In this document: positions 27,113 to 40,600 of the stretch, in pieces
How the letters are laid out: each line of letters begins with the position of its first letter
Numbering within the stretch: the first letter of the stretch is position 1
NCBI GenBank assembly: GCA_963966185.1
Contig: CAWZYM010000276.1
Location: 124,001 to 188,000 of the forward strand
Length of the DNA stretch: 64,000 nucleotides
DNA from: Rhabditoides inermis
Taxonomy: Eukaryota; Nematoda; Chromadorea; Rhabditida; Rhabditidae
Reading direction: 5' to 3'
Made by a program: the position numbers and the translations under genes
The notes under the pieces: generated by a model
The model's input: only the letters and a program-made list of their open reading frames with translations
Database searches by the model: none
What the model was told of the DNA's origin: nothing

Positions 27113-27170
27113 AAACCGTCAGGTTCTAGCGCCAGATATCTAACCGTCAGGTTCTGTTGGCAGACATCTC
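27113..27170 (+). repeat. 58-bp pair of monomers with a 2-bp deletion
   Basis: The junction reads gatatctaaccg where other monomers read gatatctcaaaccg. This is the last phase change in the left arm, and it marks the border between the two territories. The matching monomers at 50,120 and 53,690 have an a in place of the c and keep all bases (gatatctaaaaccg). Confidence 0.9.
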
Positions 27171-27180
27171 AAACCGTCAG

Positions 27181-28124
27181 GTTCTATTGGCATAGATCTC
27201 AAACTGTCAGGTTCTGTTGGCAGAGATCTCAAACCGTCAGGTTCTGTTGGCAGAGATCTCAAACCGTCAGGTTCTGTTGGCAGAGATCTCAAACCGTCAG
27301 GTTCTGCCGGCAGAACTCTTAAACCGTCAGGTTCTAGCCGCAGAGATCTCAAACCGTCAGGTTCTGTTGGCAGAGATCTCAAACCGTCAGGTTCTGTTGG
27401 CAGAGATCTCAAACCGTCAGGTTCTGCCGGCAGAACTCTCAAACCGTCAGGTTCTAGTCGCAGAGATCTCAAACCGTCAGGTTCTAGCGCTAGAAATCTC
27501 AAACCGTCAGGTTCTAGCGCCAGAAATCTCAAACCGTCAGGTTCTGCCGGCAGAAATCTCAAACCGTCAAGTTCTAGCCGCGGAGATCTCAAACCGTCAG
27601 GTTCTAGCGCCAGATATCTCAAACCGTCAGGTTCTGTTGGCAGAGATCTCAAACCGTCAGGTTCTATTGGCATAGATCTCAAACTGTCAGGTTCTGTTGG
27701 CAGAGATCTCAAACCGTCAGGTTCTGTTGGCAGAGATCTCAAACCGTCAGGTTCTGTTGGCAGAGATCTCAAACCGTCAGGTTCTGCCGGCAGAACTCTT
27801 AAACCGTCAGGTTCTAGCCGCAGAGATCTCAAACCGTCAGGTTCTGTTGGCAGAGATCTCAAACCGTCAGGTTCTGTTGGCAGAGATCTCAAACCGTCAG
27901 GTTCTGCCGGCAGAACTCTCAAACCGTCAGGTTCTAGTCGCAGAGATCTCAAACCGTCAGGTTCTAGCGCTAGAAATCTCAAACCGTCAGGTTCTAGCGC
28001 CAGAAATCTCAAACCGTCAGGTTCTGCCGGCAGAAATCTCAAACCGTCAAGTTCTAGCCGCGGAGATCTCAAACCGTCAGGTTCTAGCGCCAGATATCTC
28101 AAACCGTCAGGTTCTGTTGGCAGA
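27181..28124 (+). repeat. Tandem duplication of a 480-bp module
   Basis: Positions 27,181-27,660 match 27,661 onward at an offset of 480 bp (16 monomers), ending at a g/a difference at 28,125. Each copy starts with a gttctattgg catagatctc monomer, whose tag is in the main + frame. The same 480-bp spacing of this marker recurs at 31,501/31,981, 34,681/35,161, 41,461/41,941, 47,581/48,061 and 51,181/51,661. Confidence 0.85.
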
Positions 28125-31100
28125 AATCTCAAACCGTCAGGTTCTAGCCCCAGAAATCTCAAACCGTCAAGTTCTAGCCGCAGAGATCTCAAACCGTCAG
28201 GTTCTAGCGCCAGATATCTCAAACCGTCAGGTTCTGTTGGCAGAAATCTCAAACCGTCAGGTTCTAGCCCCAGAAATCTCAAACCGTCAAGTTCTAGCCG
28301 CAGAGATCTCAAACCGTCAGGTTCTAACCGCAGAGATCTCAAACCGTCAGGTTCTGATGGCAGAGCTCTCAAACCGTCAGGTTCTGACGGTAGATATCTC
28401 AAACCGTCAGGTTCTGTTGGCAGAGATCTCAAACCGTCAGGTTCTGTTGGCAGAGTACTCAAACCGTCAGGTTCTGACGGTAGATATCTCAAACCGTCAG
28501 GTTCTGACAGTAGATATCTCAAACCGCCAGGTTATAGCGTCAGAGATCTCAAACCGTCAGGTTCTAGCCCCAGAAATCTCAAACCGTCAGGTTCTGTTGG
28601 CAGAGATCTCGAACCGTCAGGTTATAGCGTCAGAGATCTCAAACCGTCAGGTTCTAGCCCCAGAAATCTCAAATCGTCAGGTTCTGTTGGCAGAAATCTC
28701 AAACCGTCAAGTTCTAGCCGCAGAGATCTCAAACCGTCAGATTCTAGCGCCAGATATCTCAAACCGTCAGGTTCTGTTGGCAGAGATCTCAAACCGTCAG
28801 GTTCTGTTGGCAGAGATCTCAAACCGTCAGGTTCTGTTGGCAGAGATCTCAAACCGTCAGGTTCTGTTGGCAGAGATCTCAAACCGTCAGGTTCTGTTGG
28901 CAGAGATCTCAAACCGTCAGGTTCTGCCGGCAGAACTCTTAAACCGTCAGGTTCTAGCCGCAGAAATCTCAAACCGTCAAGTTCTAGCCGCGGAGATCTC
29001 AAACCGTCAGATTCTAGCGCCAGAGATCTCAAACCGTCAGGTTCTGTTGGCAGAGATCTCAAACCGTCAGGTTCTGTTGGCAGAGTACTCAAACCGTCAG
29101 GTTCTGTTGGCAGAGATCTCAAACCGTCAGGTTCTGTTGGCAGAAATCTCAAATCGTCAGGTTCTGTTGGCAGAAATCTCAAACCGTCAAGTTCTAGCCG
29201 CAGAGATCTCAAACCGTCAGATTCTAGCGCCAGAGATCTCAAACCGTCAGGTTCTGTTGGCAGAGATCTCAAACCGTCAGGTTCTGTTGGCAGAGTACTC
29301 AAACCGTCAGGTTCTGTTGGCAGAGATCTCAAACCGTCAGGTTCTGTTGGCAGAGATCTCAAACCGTCAGGTTCTGCCGGCAGAACTCTCAAACCGTCAG
29401 GTTCTAGTCGCAGAGATCTCAAACCGTCAGGTTCTAGCGCTAGAAATCTCAAACCGTCAGGTTCTAGCGCCAGAAATCTCAAACCGTCAGGTTCTGCCGG
29501 CAGAAATCTCAAACCGTCAAGTTCTAGCCGCGGAGATCTCAAACCGTCAGGTTCTAGCGCCAGATATCTCAAACCGTCAGGTTCTGTTGGCAGAAATCTC
29601 AAACCGTCAGGTTCTAGCCCCAGAAATCTCAAACCGTCAAGTTCTAGCCGCAGAGATCTCAAACCGTCAGGTTCTAGCGCCAGATATCTCAAACCGTCAG
29701 GTTCTGTTGGCAGAAATCTCAAACCGTCAGGTTCTAGCCCCAGAAATCTCAAACCGTCAAGTTCTAGCCGCAGAGATCTCAAACCGTCAGGTTCTAACCG
29801 CAGAGATCTCAAACCGTCAGGTTCTGATGGCAGAGATCTCAAACCGTCAGGTTCTGTTGGCAGAGATCTCAAACCGTCAGGTTCTGCCGGCAGAACTCTC
29901 AAACCGTCAGGTTCTAGTCGCAGAGATCTCAAACCGTCAGGTTCTAGCGCTAGAAATCTCAAACCGTCAGGTTCTAGCGCCAGAAATCTCAAACCGTCAG
30001 GTTCTGCCGGCAGAAATCTCAAACCGTCAAGTTCTAGCCGCGGAGATCTCAAACCGTCAGGTTCTAGCGCCAGATATCTCAAACCGTCAGGTTCTGTTGG
30101 CAGAAATCTCAAACCGTCAGGTTCTAGCCCCAGAAATCTCAAACCGTCAAGTTCTAGCCGCAGAGATCTCAAACCGTCAGGTTCTAGCGCCAGATATCTC
30201 AAACCGTCAGGTTCTGTTGGCAGAAATCTCAAACCGTCAGGTTCTAGCCCCAGAAATCTCAAACCGTCAAGTTCTAGCCGCAGAGATCTCAAACCGTCAG
30301 GTTCTAACCGCAGAGATCTCAAACCGTCAGGTTCTGATGGCAGAGCTCTCAAACCGTCAGGTTCTGACGGTAGATATCTCAAACCGTCAGGTTCTGTTGG
30401 CAGAGATCTCAAACCGTCAGGTTCTGTTGGCAGAGTACTCAAACCGTCAGGTTCTGACGGTAGATATCTCAAACCGTCAGGTTCTGACAGTAGATATCTC
30501 AAACCGCCAGGTTATAGCGTCAGAGATCTCAAACCGTCAGGTTCTAGCCCCAGAAATCTCAAACCGTCAGGTTCTGTTGGCAGAGATCTCGAACCGTCAG
30601 GTTATAGCGTCAGAGATCTCAAACCGTCAGGTTCTAGCCCCAGAAATCTCAAATCGTCAGGTTCTGTTGGCAGAAATCTCAAACCGTCAAGTTCTAGCCG
30701 CAGAGATCTCAAACCGTCAGATTCTAGCGCCAGATATCTCAAACCGTCAGGTTCTGTTGGCAGAGATCTCAAACCGTCAGGTTCTGTTGGCAGAGATCTC
30801 AAACCGTCAGGTTCTGTTGGCAGAGATCTCAAACCGTCAGGTTCTGTTGGCAGAGATCTCAAACCGTCAGGTTCTGCCGGCAGAACTCTTAAACCGTCAG
30901 GTTCTAGCCGCAGAAATCTCAAACCGTCAAGTTCTAGCCGCGGAGATCTCAAACCGTCAGGTTCTGACGGTAGATATCTCAAACCGTCAGGTTCTGTTGG
31001 CAGAGATCTCAAACCGTCAGGTTCTGTTGGCAGAGTACTCAAACCGTCAGGTTCTGTTGGCAGAGATCTCAAACCGTCAGGTTCTGCCGGCAGAACTCTC

Positions 31101-34100
31101 AAACCGTCAGGTTCTAGTCGCAGAGATCTCAAACCGTCAGGTTCTAGCGCTAGAAATCTCAAACCGTCAGGTTCTAGCGCCAGAAATCTCAAACCGTCAG
31201 GTTCTGCCGGCAGAAATCTCAAACCGTCAAGTTCTAGCCGCGGAGATCTCAAACCGTCAGGTTCTAGCGCCAGATATCTCAAACCGTCAGGTTCTGTTGG
31301 CAGAAATCTCAAACCGTCAGGTTCTAGCCCCAGAAATCTCAAACCGTCAAGTTCTAGCCGCAGAGATCTCAAACCGTCAGGTTCTAGCGCCAGATATCTC
31401 AAACCGTCAGGTTCTGTTGGCAGAGATCTCAAACCGTCAGGTTCTGCCGGCAGAACTCTTAAACCGTCAGGTTCTAGCCGCAGAGATCTCAAACCGTCAG
31501 GTTCTATTGGCATAGATCTCAAACTGTCAGGTTCTGTTGGCAGAGATCTCAAACCGTCAGGTTCTGTTTTCAGAGATCTCAAACCGTCAGGTTCTGTTGG
31601 CAGAGATCTCAAACCGTCAGGTTCTGCCGGCAGAACTCTTAAACCGTCAGGTTCTAGCCGCAGAGATCTCAAACCGTCAGGTTCTGTTGGCAGAGATCTC
31701 AAACCGTCAGGTTCTGTTGGCAGAGATCTCAAACCGTCAGGTTCTGCCGGCAGAACTCTCAAACCGTCAGGTTCTAGTCGCAGAGATCTCAAACCGTCAG
31801 GTTCTAGCGCTAGAAATCTCAAACCGTCAGGTTCTAGCGCCAGAAATCTCAAACCGTCAGGTTCTGCCGGCAGAAATCTCAAACCGTCAAGTTCTAGCCG
31901 CGGAGATCTCAAACCGTCAGGTTCTAGCGCCAGATATCTCAAACCGTCAGGTTCTGTTGGCAGAGATCTCAAACCGTCAGGTTCTATTGGCATAGATCTC
32001 AAACTGTCAGGTTCTGTTGGCAGAGATCTCAAACCGTCAGGTTCTGTTGGCAGAGATCTCAAACCGTCAGGTTCTGTTGGCAGAGATCTCAAACCGTCAG
32101 GTTCTGCCGGCAGAACTCTTAAACCGTCAGGTTCTAGCCGCAGAGACCTCAAACCGTCAGGTTCTGTTGGCAGAGATCTCAAACCGTCAGGTTCTGTTGG
32201 CAGAGATCTCAAACCGTCAGGTTCTGCCGGCAGAACTCTCAAACCGTCAGGTTCTAGTCGCAGAGATCTCAAACCGTCAGGTTCTAGCGCTAGAAATCTC
32301 AAACCGTCAGGTTCTAGCGCCAGAAATCTCAAACCGTCAGGTTCTGCCGGCAGAAATCTCAAACCGTCAAGTTCTAGCCGCGGAGATCTCAAACCGTCAG
32401 GTTCTAGCGCCAGATATCTCAAACCGTCAGGTTCTGTTGGCAGAAATCTCAAACCGTCAGGTTCTAGCCCCAGAAATCTCAAACCGTCAAGTTCTAGCCG
32501 CAGAGATCTCAAACCGTCAGGTTCTAGCGCCAGATATCTCAAACCGTCAGGTTCTGTTGGCAGAAATCTCAAACCGTCAGGTTCTAGCCCCAGAAATCTC
32601 AAACCGTCAAGTTCTAGCCGCAGAGATCTCAAACCGTCAGGTTCTAACCGCAGAGATCTCAAACCGTCAGGTTCTGATGGCAGAGCTCTCAAACCGTCAG
32701 GTTCTGACGGTAGATATCTCAAACCGTCAGGTTCTGTTGGCAGAGATCTCAAACCGTCAGGTTCTGTTGGCAGAGTACTCAAACCGTCAGGTTCTGACGG
32801 TAGATATCTCAAACCGTCAGGTTCTGACAGTAGATATCTCAAACCGCCAGGTTATAGCGTCAGAGATCTCAAACCGTCAGGTTCTAGCCCCAGAAATCTC
32901 AAACCGTCAGGTTCTGTTGGCAGAGATCTCGAACCGTCAGGTTATAGCGTCAGAGATCTCAAACCGTCAGGTTCTAGCCCCAGAAATCTCAAACCGTCAG
33001 GTTCTGTTGGCAGAGATCTCGAACCGTCAGGTTATAGCGTCAGAGATCTCAAACCGTCAGGTTCTAGCCCCAGAAATCTCAAATCGTCAGGTTCTGTTGG
33101 CAGAAATCTCAAACCGTCAAGTTCTAGCCGCAGAGATCTCAAACCGTCAGATTCTAGCGCCAGATATCTCAAACCGTCAGGTTCTGTTGGCAGAGATCTC
33201 AAACCGTCAGGTTCTGTTGGCAGAGATCTCAAACCGTCAGGTTCTGTTGGCAGAGATCTCAAACCGTCAGGTTCTGTTGGCAGAGATCTCAAACCGTCAG
33301 GTTCTGCCGGCAGAACTCTTAAACCGTCAGGTTCTAGCCGCAGAAATCTCAAACCGTCAAGTTCTAGCCGCGGAGATCTCAAACCGTCAGATTCTAGCGC
33401 CAGAGATCTCAAACCGTCAGGTTCTGTTGGCAGAGATCTCAAACCGTCAGGTTCTGTTGGCAGAGTACTCAAACCGTCAGGTTCTGTTGGCAGAGATCTC
33501 AAACCGTCAGGTTCTGTTGGCAGAAATCTCAAATCGTCAGGTTCTGTTGGCAGAAATCTCAAACCGTCAAGTTCTAGCCGCAGAGATCTCAAACCGTCAG
33601 ATTCTAGCGCCAGAGATCTCAAACCGTCAGGTTCTGTTGGCAGAGATCTCAAACCGTCAGGTTCTGTTGGCAGAGTACTCAAACCGTCAGGTTCTGTTGG
33701 CAGAGATCTCAAACCGTCAGGTTCTGTTGGCAGAGATCTCAAACCGTCAGGTTCTGCCGGCAGAACTCTCAAACCGTCAGGTTCTAGTCGCAGAGATCTC
33801 AAACCGTCAGGTTCTAGCGCTAGAAATCTCAAACCGTCAGGTTCTAGCGCCAGAAATCTCAAACCGTCAGGTTCTGCCGGCAGAAATCTCAAACCGTCAA
33901 GTTCTAGCCGCGGAGATCTCAAACCGTCAGGTTCTAGCGCCAGATATCTCAAACCGTCAGGTTCTGTTGGCAGAAATCTCAAACCGTCAGGTTCTAGCCC
34001 CAGAAATCTCAAACCGTCAAGTTCTAGCCGCAGAGATCTCAAACCGTCAGGTTCTAGCGCCAGATATCTCAAACCGTCAGGTTCTGTTGGCAGAAATCTC

Positions 34101-34604
34101 AAACCGTCAGGTTCTAGCCCCAGAAATCTCAAACCGTCAAGTTCTAGCCGCAGAGATCTCAAACCGTCAGGTTCTAACCGCAGAGATCTCAAACCGTCAG
34201 GTTCTGATGGCAGAGATCTCAAACCGTCAGGTTCTGTTGGCAGAGATCTCAAACCGTCAGGTTCTGCCGGCAGAACTCTCAAACCGTCAGGTTCTAGTCG
34301 CAGAGATCTCAAACCGTCAGGTTCTAGCGCTAGAAATCTCAAACCGTCAGGTTCTAGCGCCAGAAATCTCAAACCGTCAGGTTCTGCCGGCAGAAATCTC
34401 AAACCGTCAAGTTCTAGCCGCGGAGATCTCAAACCGTCAGGTTCTAGCGCCAGATATCTCAAACCGTCAGGTTCTGTTGGCAGAAATCTCAAACCGTCAG
34501 GTTCTAGCCCCAGAAATCTCAAACCGTCAAGTTCTAGCCGCAGAGATCTCAAACCGTCAGGTTCTAGCGCCAGATATCTCAAACCGTCAGGTTCTGTTGG
34601 CAGA
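27686..34604 (+). repeat. Large duplicated block F, first copy (6.9 kb)
   Basis: It matches 37,646-44,564 at a constant offset of 9,960 bp (332 monomers). Where I compared the two, the only difference noted is at 30,634/40,594 (c versus a). The match starts where aaactgtcag faces aaaccgtcag and ends at a g/a difference at 34,605/44,565. Confidence 0.85.
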
Positions 34605-37600
34605 GATCTCAAACCGTCAGGTTCTGCCGGCAGAACTCTTAAACCGTCAGGTTCTAGCCGCAGAGATCTCAAACCGTCAGGTTCTATTGGCATAGATCTC
34701 AAACTGTCAGGTTCTGTTGGCAGAGATCTCAAACCGTCAGGTTCTGTTTTCAGAGATCTCAAACCGTCAGGTTCTGTTGGCAGAGATCTCAAACCGTCAG
34801 GTTCTGCCGGCAGAACTCTTAAACCGTCAGGTTCTAGCCGCAGAGATCTCAAACCGTCAGGTTCTGTTGGCAGAGATCTCAAACCGTCAGGTTCTGTTGG
34901 CAGAGATCTCAAACCGTCAGGTTCTGCCGGCAGAACTCTCAAACCGTCAGGTTCTAGTCGCAGAGATCTCAAACCGTCAGGTTCTAGCGCTAGAAATCTC
35001 AAACCGTCAGGTTCTAGCGCCAGAAATCTCAAACCGTCAGGTTCTGCCGGCAGAAATCTCAAACCGTCAAGTTCTAGCCGCGGAGATCTCAAACCGTCAG
35101 GTTCTAGCGCCAGATATCTCAAACCGTCAGGTTCTGTTGGCAGAGATCTCAAACCGTCAGGTTCTATTGGCATAGATCTCAAACTGTCAGGTTCTGTTGG
35201 CAGAGATCTCAAACCGTCAGGTTCTGTTGGCAGAGATCTCAAACCGTCAGGTTCTGTTGGCAGAGATCTCAAACCGTCAGGTTCTGCCGGCAGAACTCTT
35301 AAACCGTCAGGTTCTAGCCGCAGAGACCTCAAACCGTCAGGTTCTGTTGGCAGAGATCTCAAACCGTCAGGTTCTGTTGGCAGAGATCTCAAACCGTCAG
35401 GTTCTGCCGGCAGAACTCTCAAACCGTCAGGTTCTAGTCGCAGAGATCTCAAACCGTCAGGTTCTAGCGCTAGAAATCTCAAACCGTCAGGTTCTAGCGC
35501 CAGAAATCTCAAACCGTCAGGTTCTGCCGGCAGAAATCTCAAACCGTCAAGTTCTAGCCGCGGAGATCTCAAACCGTCAGGTTCTAGCGCCAGATATCTC
35601 AAACCGTCAGGTTCTGTTGGCAGAAATCTCAAACCGTCAGGTTCTAGCCCCAGAAATCTCAAACCGTCAAGTTCTAGCCGCAGAGATCTCAAACCGTCAG
35701 GTTCTAGCGCCAGATATCTCAAACCGTCAGGTTCTGTTGGCAGAAATCTCAAACCGTCAGGTTCTAGCCCCAGAAATCTCAAACCGTCAAGTTCTAGCCG
35801 CAGAGATCTCAAACCGTCAGGTTCTAACCGCAGAGATCTCAAACCGTCAGGTTCTGATGGCAGAGCTCTCAAACCGTCAGGTTCTGACGGTAGATATCTC
35901 AAACCGTCAGGTTCTGTTGGCAGAGATCTCAAACCGTCAGGTTCTGTTGGCAGAGTACTCAAACCGTCAGGTTCTGACGGTAGATATCTCAAACCGTCAG
36001 GTTCTGACAGTAGATATCTCAAACCGCCAGGTTATAGCGTCAGAGATCTCAAACCGTCAGGTTCTAGCCCCAGAAATCTCAAACCGTCAGGTTCTGTTGG
36101 CAGAGATCTCGAACCGTCAGGTTATAGCGTCAGAGATCTCAAACCGTCAGGTTCTAGCCCCAGAAATCTCAAACCGTCAGGTTCTGTTGGCAGAGATCTC
36201 GAACCGTCAGGTTATAGCGTCAGAGATCTCAAACCGTCAGGTTCTAGCCCCAGAAATCTCAAATCGTCAGGTTCTGTTGGCAGAAATCTCAAACCGTCAA
36301 GTTCTAGCCGCAGAGATCTCAAACCGTCAGATTCTAGCGCCAGATATCTCAAACCGTCAGGTTCTGTTGGCAGAGATCTCAAACCGTCAGGTTCTGTTGG
36401 CAGAGATCTCAAACCGTCAGGTTCTGTTGGCAGAGATCTCAAACCGTCAGGTTCTGTTGGCAGAGATCTCAAACCGTCAGGTTCTGCCGGCAGAACTCTT
36501 AAACCGTCAGGTTCTAGCCGCAGAAATCTCAAACCGTCAAGTTCTAGCCGCGGAGATCTCAAACCGTCAGATTCTAGCGCCAGAGATCTCAAACCGTCAG
36601 GTTCTGTTGGCAGAGATCTCAAACCGTCAGGTTCTGTTGGCAGAGTACTCAAACCGTCAGGTTCTGTTGGCAGAGATCTCAAACCGTCAGGTTCTGTTGG
36701 CAGAAATCTCAAATCGTCAGGTTCTGTTGGCAGAAATCTCAAACCGTCAAGTTCTAGCCGCAGAGATCTCAAACCGTCAGATTCTAGCGCCAGAGATCTC
36801 AAACCGTCAGGTTCTGTTGGCAGAGATCTCAAACCGTCAGGTTCTGTTGGCAGAGTACTCAAACCGTCAGGTTCTGTTGGCAGAGATCTCAAACCGTCAG
36901 GTTCTGTTGGCAGAGATCTCAAACCGTCAGGTTCTGCCGGCAGAACTCTCAAACCGTCAGGTTCTAGTCGCAGAGATCTCAAACCGTCAGGTTCTAGCGC
37001 TAGAAATCTCAAACCGTCAGGTTCTAGCGCCAGAAATCTCAAACCGTCAGGTTCTGCCGGCAGAAATCTCAAACCGTCAAGTTCTAGCCGCGGAGATCTC
37101 AAACCGTCAGGTTCTAGCGCCAGATATCTCAAACCGTCAGGTTCTGTTGGCAGAAATCTCAAACCGTCAGGTTCTAGCCCCAGAAATCTCAAACCGTCAA
37201 GTTCTAGCCGCAGAGATCTCAAACCGTCAGGTTCTAGCGCCAGATATCTCAAACCGTCAGGTTCTGTTGGCAGAAATCTCAAACCGTCAGGTTCTAGCCC
37301 CAGAAATCTCAAACCGTCAAGTTCTAGCCGCAGAGATCTCAAACCGTCAGGTTCTAACCGCAGAGATCTCAAACCGTCAGGTTCTGATGGCAGAGATCTC
37401 AAACCGTCAGGTTCTGTTGGCAGAGATCTCAAACCGTCAGGTTCTGCCGGCAGAACTCTCAAACCGTCAGGTTCTAGTCGCAGAGATCTCAAACCGTCAG
37501 GTTCTAGCGCTAGAAATCTCAAACCGTCAGGTTCTAGCGCCAGAAATCTCAAACCGTCAGGTTCTGCCGGCAGAAATCTCAAACCGTCAAGTTCTAGCCG

Positions 37601-37664
37601 CGGAGATCTCAAACCGTCAGGTTCTAGCGCCAGATATCTCAAACCGTCAGGTTCTGTTGGCAGA
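31038..37664 (+). repeat. Tandem duplication, 3,180-bp higher-order unit
   Basis: Positions 31,038-34,484 match 34,218-37,664 at an offset of 3,180 bp (106 monomers). The matched length exceeds the offset by about 270 bp, so these are two adjacent copies plus the start of a third. Both copies carry the rare gttctgtttt and cagagacctc monomers. Confidence 0.85.
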
Positions 37665-40600
37665 GATCTCAAACCGTCAGGTTCTGTTGGCAGAGATCTC
37701 AAACCGTCAGGTTCTGTTGGCAGAGATCTCAAACCGTCAGGTTCTGCCGGCAGAACTCTTAAACCGTCAGGTTCTAGCCGCAGAGATCTCAAACCGTCAG
37801 GTTCTGTTGGCAGAGATCTCAAACCGTCAGGTTCTGTTGGCAGAGATCTCAAACCGTCAGGTTCTGCCGGCAGAACTCTCAAACCGTCAGGTTCTAGTCG
37901 CAGAGATCTCAAACCGTCAGGTTCTAGCGCTAGAAATCTCAAACCGTCAGGTTCTAGCGCCAGAAATCTCAAACCGTCAGGTTCTGCCGGCAGAAATCTC
38001 AAACCGTCAAGTTCTAGCCGCGGAGATCTCAAACCGTCAGGTTCTAGCGCCAGATATCTCAAACCGTCAGGTTCTGTTGGCAGAAATCTCAAACCGTCAG
38101 GTTCTAGCCCCAGAAATCTCAAACCGTCAAGTTCTAGCCGCAGAGATCTCAAACCGTCAGGTTCTAGCGCCAGATATCTCAAACCGTCAGGTTCTGTTGG
38201 CAGAAATCTCAAACCGTCAGGTTCTAGCCCCAGAAATCTCAAACCGTCAAGTTCTAGCCGCAGAGATCTCAAACCGTCAGGTTCTAACCGCAGAGATCTC
38301 AAACCGTCAGGTTCTGATGGCAGAGCTCTCAAACCGTCAGGTTCTGACGGTAGATATCTCAAACCGTCAGGTTCTGTTGGCAGAGATCTCAAACCGTCAG
38401 GTTCTGTTGGCAGAGTACTCAAACCGTCAGGTTCTGACGGTAGATATCTCAAACCGTCAGGTTCTGACAGTAGATATCTCAAACCGCCAGGTTATAGCGT
38501 CAGAGATCTCAAACCGTCAGGTTCTAGCCCCAGAAATCTCAAACCGTCAGGTTCTGTTGGCAGAGATCTCGAACCGTCAGGTTATAGCGTCAGAGATCTC
38601 AAACCGTCAGGTTCTAGCCCCAGAAATCTCAAATCGTCAGGTTCTGTTGGCAGAAATCTCAAACCGTCAAGTTCTAGCCGCAGAGATCTCAAACCGTCAG
38701 ATTCTAGCGCCAGATATCTCAAACCGTCAGGTTCTGTTGGCAGAGATCTCAAACCGTCAGGTTCTGTTGGCAGAGATCTCAAACCGTCAGGTTCTGTTGG
38801 CAGAGATCTCAAACCGTCAGGTTCTGTTGGCAGAGATCTCAAACCGTCAGGTTCTGTTGGCAGAGATCTCAAACCGTCAGGTTCTGCCGGCAGAACTCTT
38901 AAACCGTCAGGTTCTAGCCGCAGAAATCTCAAACCGTCAAGTTCTAGCCGCGGAGATCTCAAACCGTCAGATTCTAGCGCCAGAGATCTCAAACCGTCAG
39001 GTTCTGTTGGCAGAGATCTCAAACCGTCAGGTTCTGTTGGCAGAGTACTCAAACCGTCAGGTTCTGTTGGCAGAGATCTCAAACCGTCAGGTTCTGTTGG
39101 CAGAAATCTCAAATCGTCAGGTTCTGTTGGCAGAAATCTCAAACCGTCAAGTTCTAGCCGCAGAGATCTCAAACCGTCAGATTCTAGCGCCAGAGATCTC
39201 AAACCGTCAGGTTCTGTTGGCAGAGATCTCAAACCGTCAGGTTCTGTTGGCAGAGTACTCAAACCGTCAGGTTCTGTTGGCAGAGATCTCAAACCGTCAG
39301 GTTCTGTTGGCAGAGATCTCAAACCGTCAGGTTCTGCCGGCAGAACTCTCAAACCGTCAGGTTCTAGTCGCAGAGATCTCAAACCGTCAGGTTCTAGCGC
39401 TAGAAATCTCAAACCGTCAGGTTCTAGCGCCAGAAATCTCAAACCGTCAGGTTCTGCCGGCAGAAATCTCAAACCGTCAAGTTCTAGCCGCGGAGATCTC
39501 AAACCGTCAGGTTCTAGCGCCAGATATCTCAAACCGTCAGGTTCTGTTGGCAGAAATCTCAAACCGTCAGGTTCTAGCCCCAGAAATCTCAAACCGTCAA
39601 GTTCTAGCCGCAGAGATCTCAAACCGTCAGGTTCTAGCGCCAGATATCTCAAACCGTCAGGTTCTGTTGGCAGAAATCTCAAACCGTCAGGTTCTAGCCC
39701 CAGAAATCTCAAACCGTCAAGTTCTAGCCGCAGAGATCTCAAACCGTCAGGTTCTAACCGCAGAGATCTCAAACCGTCAGGTTCTGATGGCAGAGATCTC
39801 AAACCGTCAGGTTCTGTTGGCAGAGATCTCAAACCGTCAGGTTCTGCCGGCAGAACTCTCAAACCGTCAGGTTCTAGTCGCAGAGATCTCAAACCGTCAG
39901 GTTCTAGCGCTAGAAATCTCAAACCGTCAGGTTCTAGCGCCAGAAATCTCAAACCGTCAGGTTCTGCCGGCAGAAATCTCAAACCGTCAAGTTCTAGCCG
40001 CGGAGATCTCAAACCGTCAGGTTCTAGCGCCAGATATCTCAAACCGTCAGGTTCTGTTGGCAGAAATCTCAAACCGTCAGGTTCTAGCCCCAGAAATCTC
40101 AAACCGTCAAGTTCTAGCCGCAGAGATCTCAAACCGTCAGGTTCTAGCGCCAGATATCTCAAACCGTCAGGTTCTGTTGGCAGAAATCTCAAACCGTCAG
40201 GTTCTAGCCCCAGAAATCTCAAACCGTCAAGTTCTAGCCGCAGAGATCTCAAACCGTCAGGTTCTAACCGCAGAGATCTCAAACCGTCAGGTTCTGATGG
40301 CAGAGCTCTCAAACCGTCAGGTTCTGACGGTAGATATCTCAAACCGTCAGGTTCTGTTGGCAGAGATCTCAAACCGTCAGGTTCTGTTGGCAGAGTACTC
40401 AAACCGTCAGGTTCTGACGGTAGATATCTCAAACCGTCAGGTTCTGACAGTAGATATCTCAAACCGCCAGGTTATAGCGTCAGAGATCTCAAACCGTCAG
40501 GTTCTAGCCCCAGAAATCTCAAACCGTCAGGTTCTGTTGGCAGAGATCTCGAACCGTCAGGTTATAGCGTCAGAGATCTCAAACCGTCAGGTTATAGCCC

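Larger units (their letters stand above)
1..27142 (+). repeat. 30-bp satellite array, left territory (with phase breaks)
   Basis: This is a tandem array of about 900 monomers of 30 bp, and the window starts inside it. Monomer positions 1-15 (aaaccgtcaggttct) are nearly constant. Positions 16-21 vary among gttggc, agcgcc, agccgc, agcccc, gccggc, gatggc, gacggt and aaccgc. Positions 22-24 are aga, 25-26 vary (ga, aa, ta, gc, ac), and the end is usually tctc. Strings of variants recur in the same order, giving higher-order repeats. Eleven 44-bp units, two 24-bp units and one 2-bp deletion break the 30-bp phase, and they recur as copies of single events. This territory also carries a module ending in gttctgacagttgag followed by a gttatagcgg monomer, for example near 1,261-1,310, 10,081-10,130 and 20,781-20,820. 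Long open frames exist on both strands but are explained by the repeat. No gene is visible. Confidence 0.97.
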
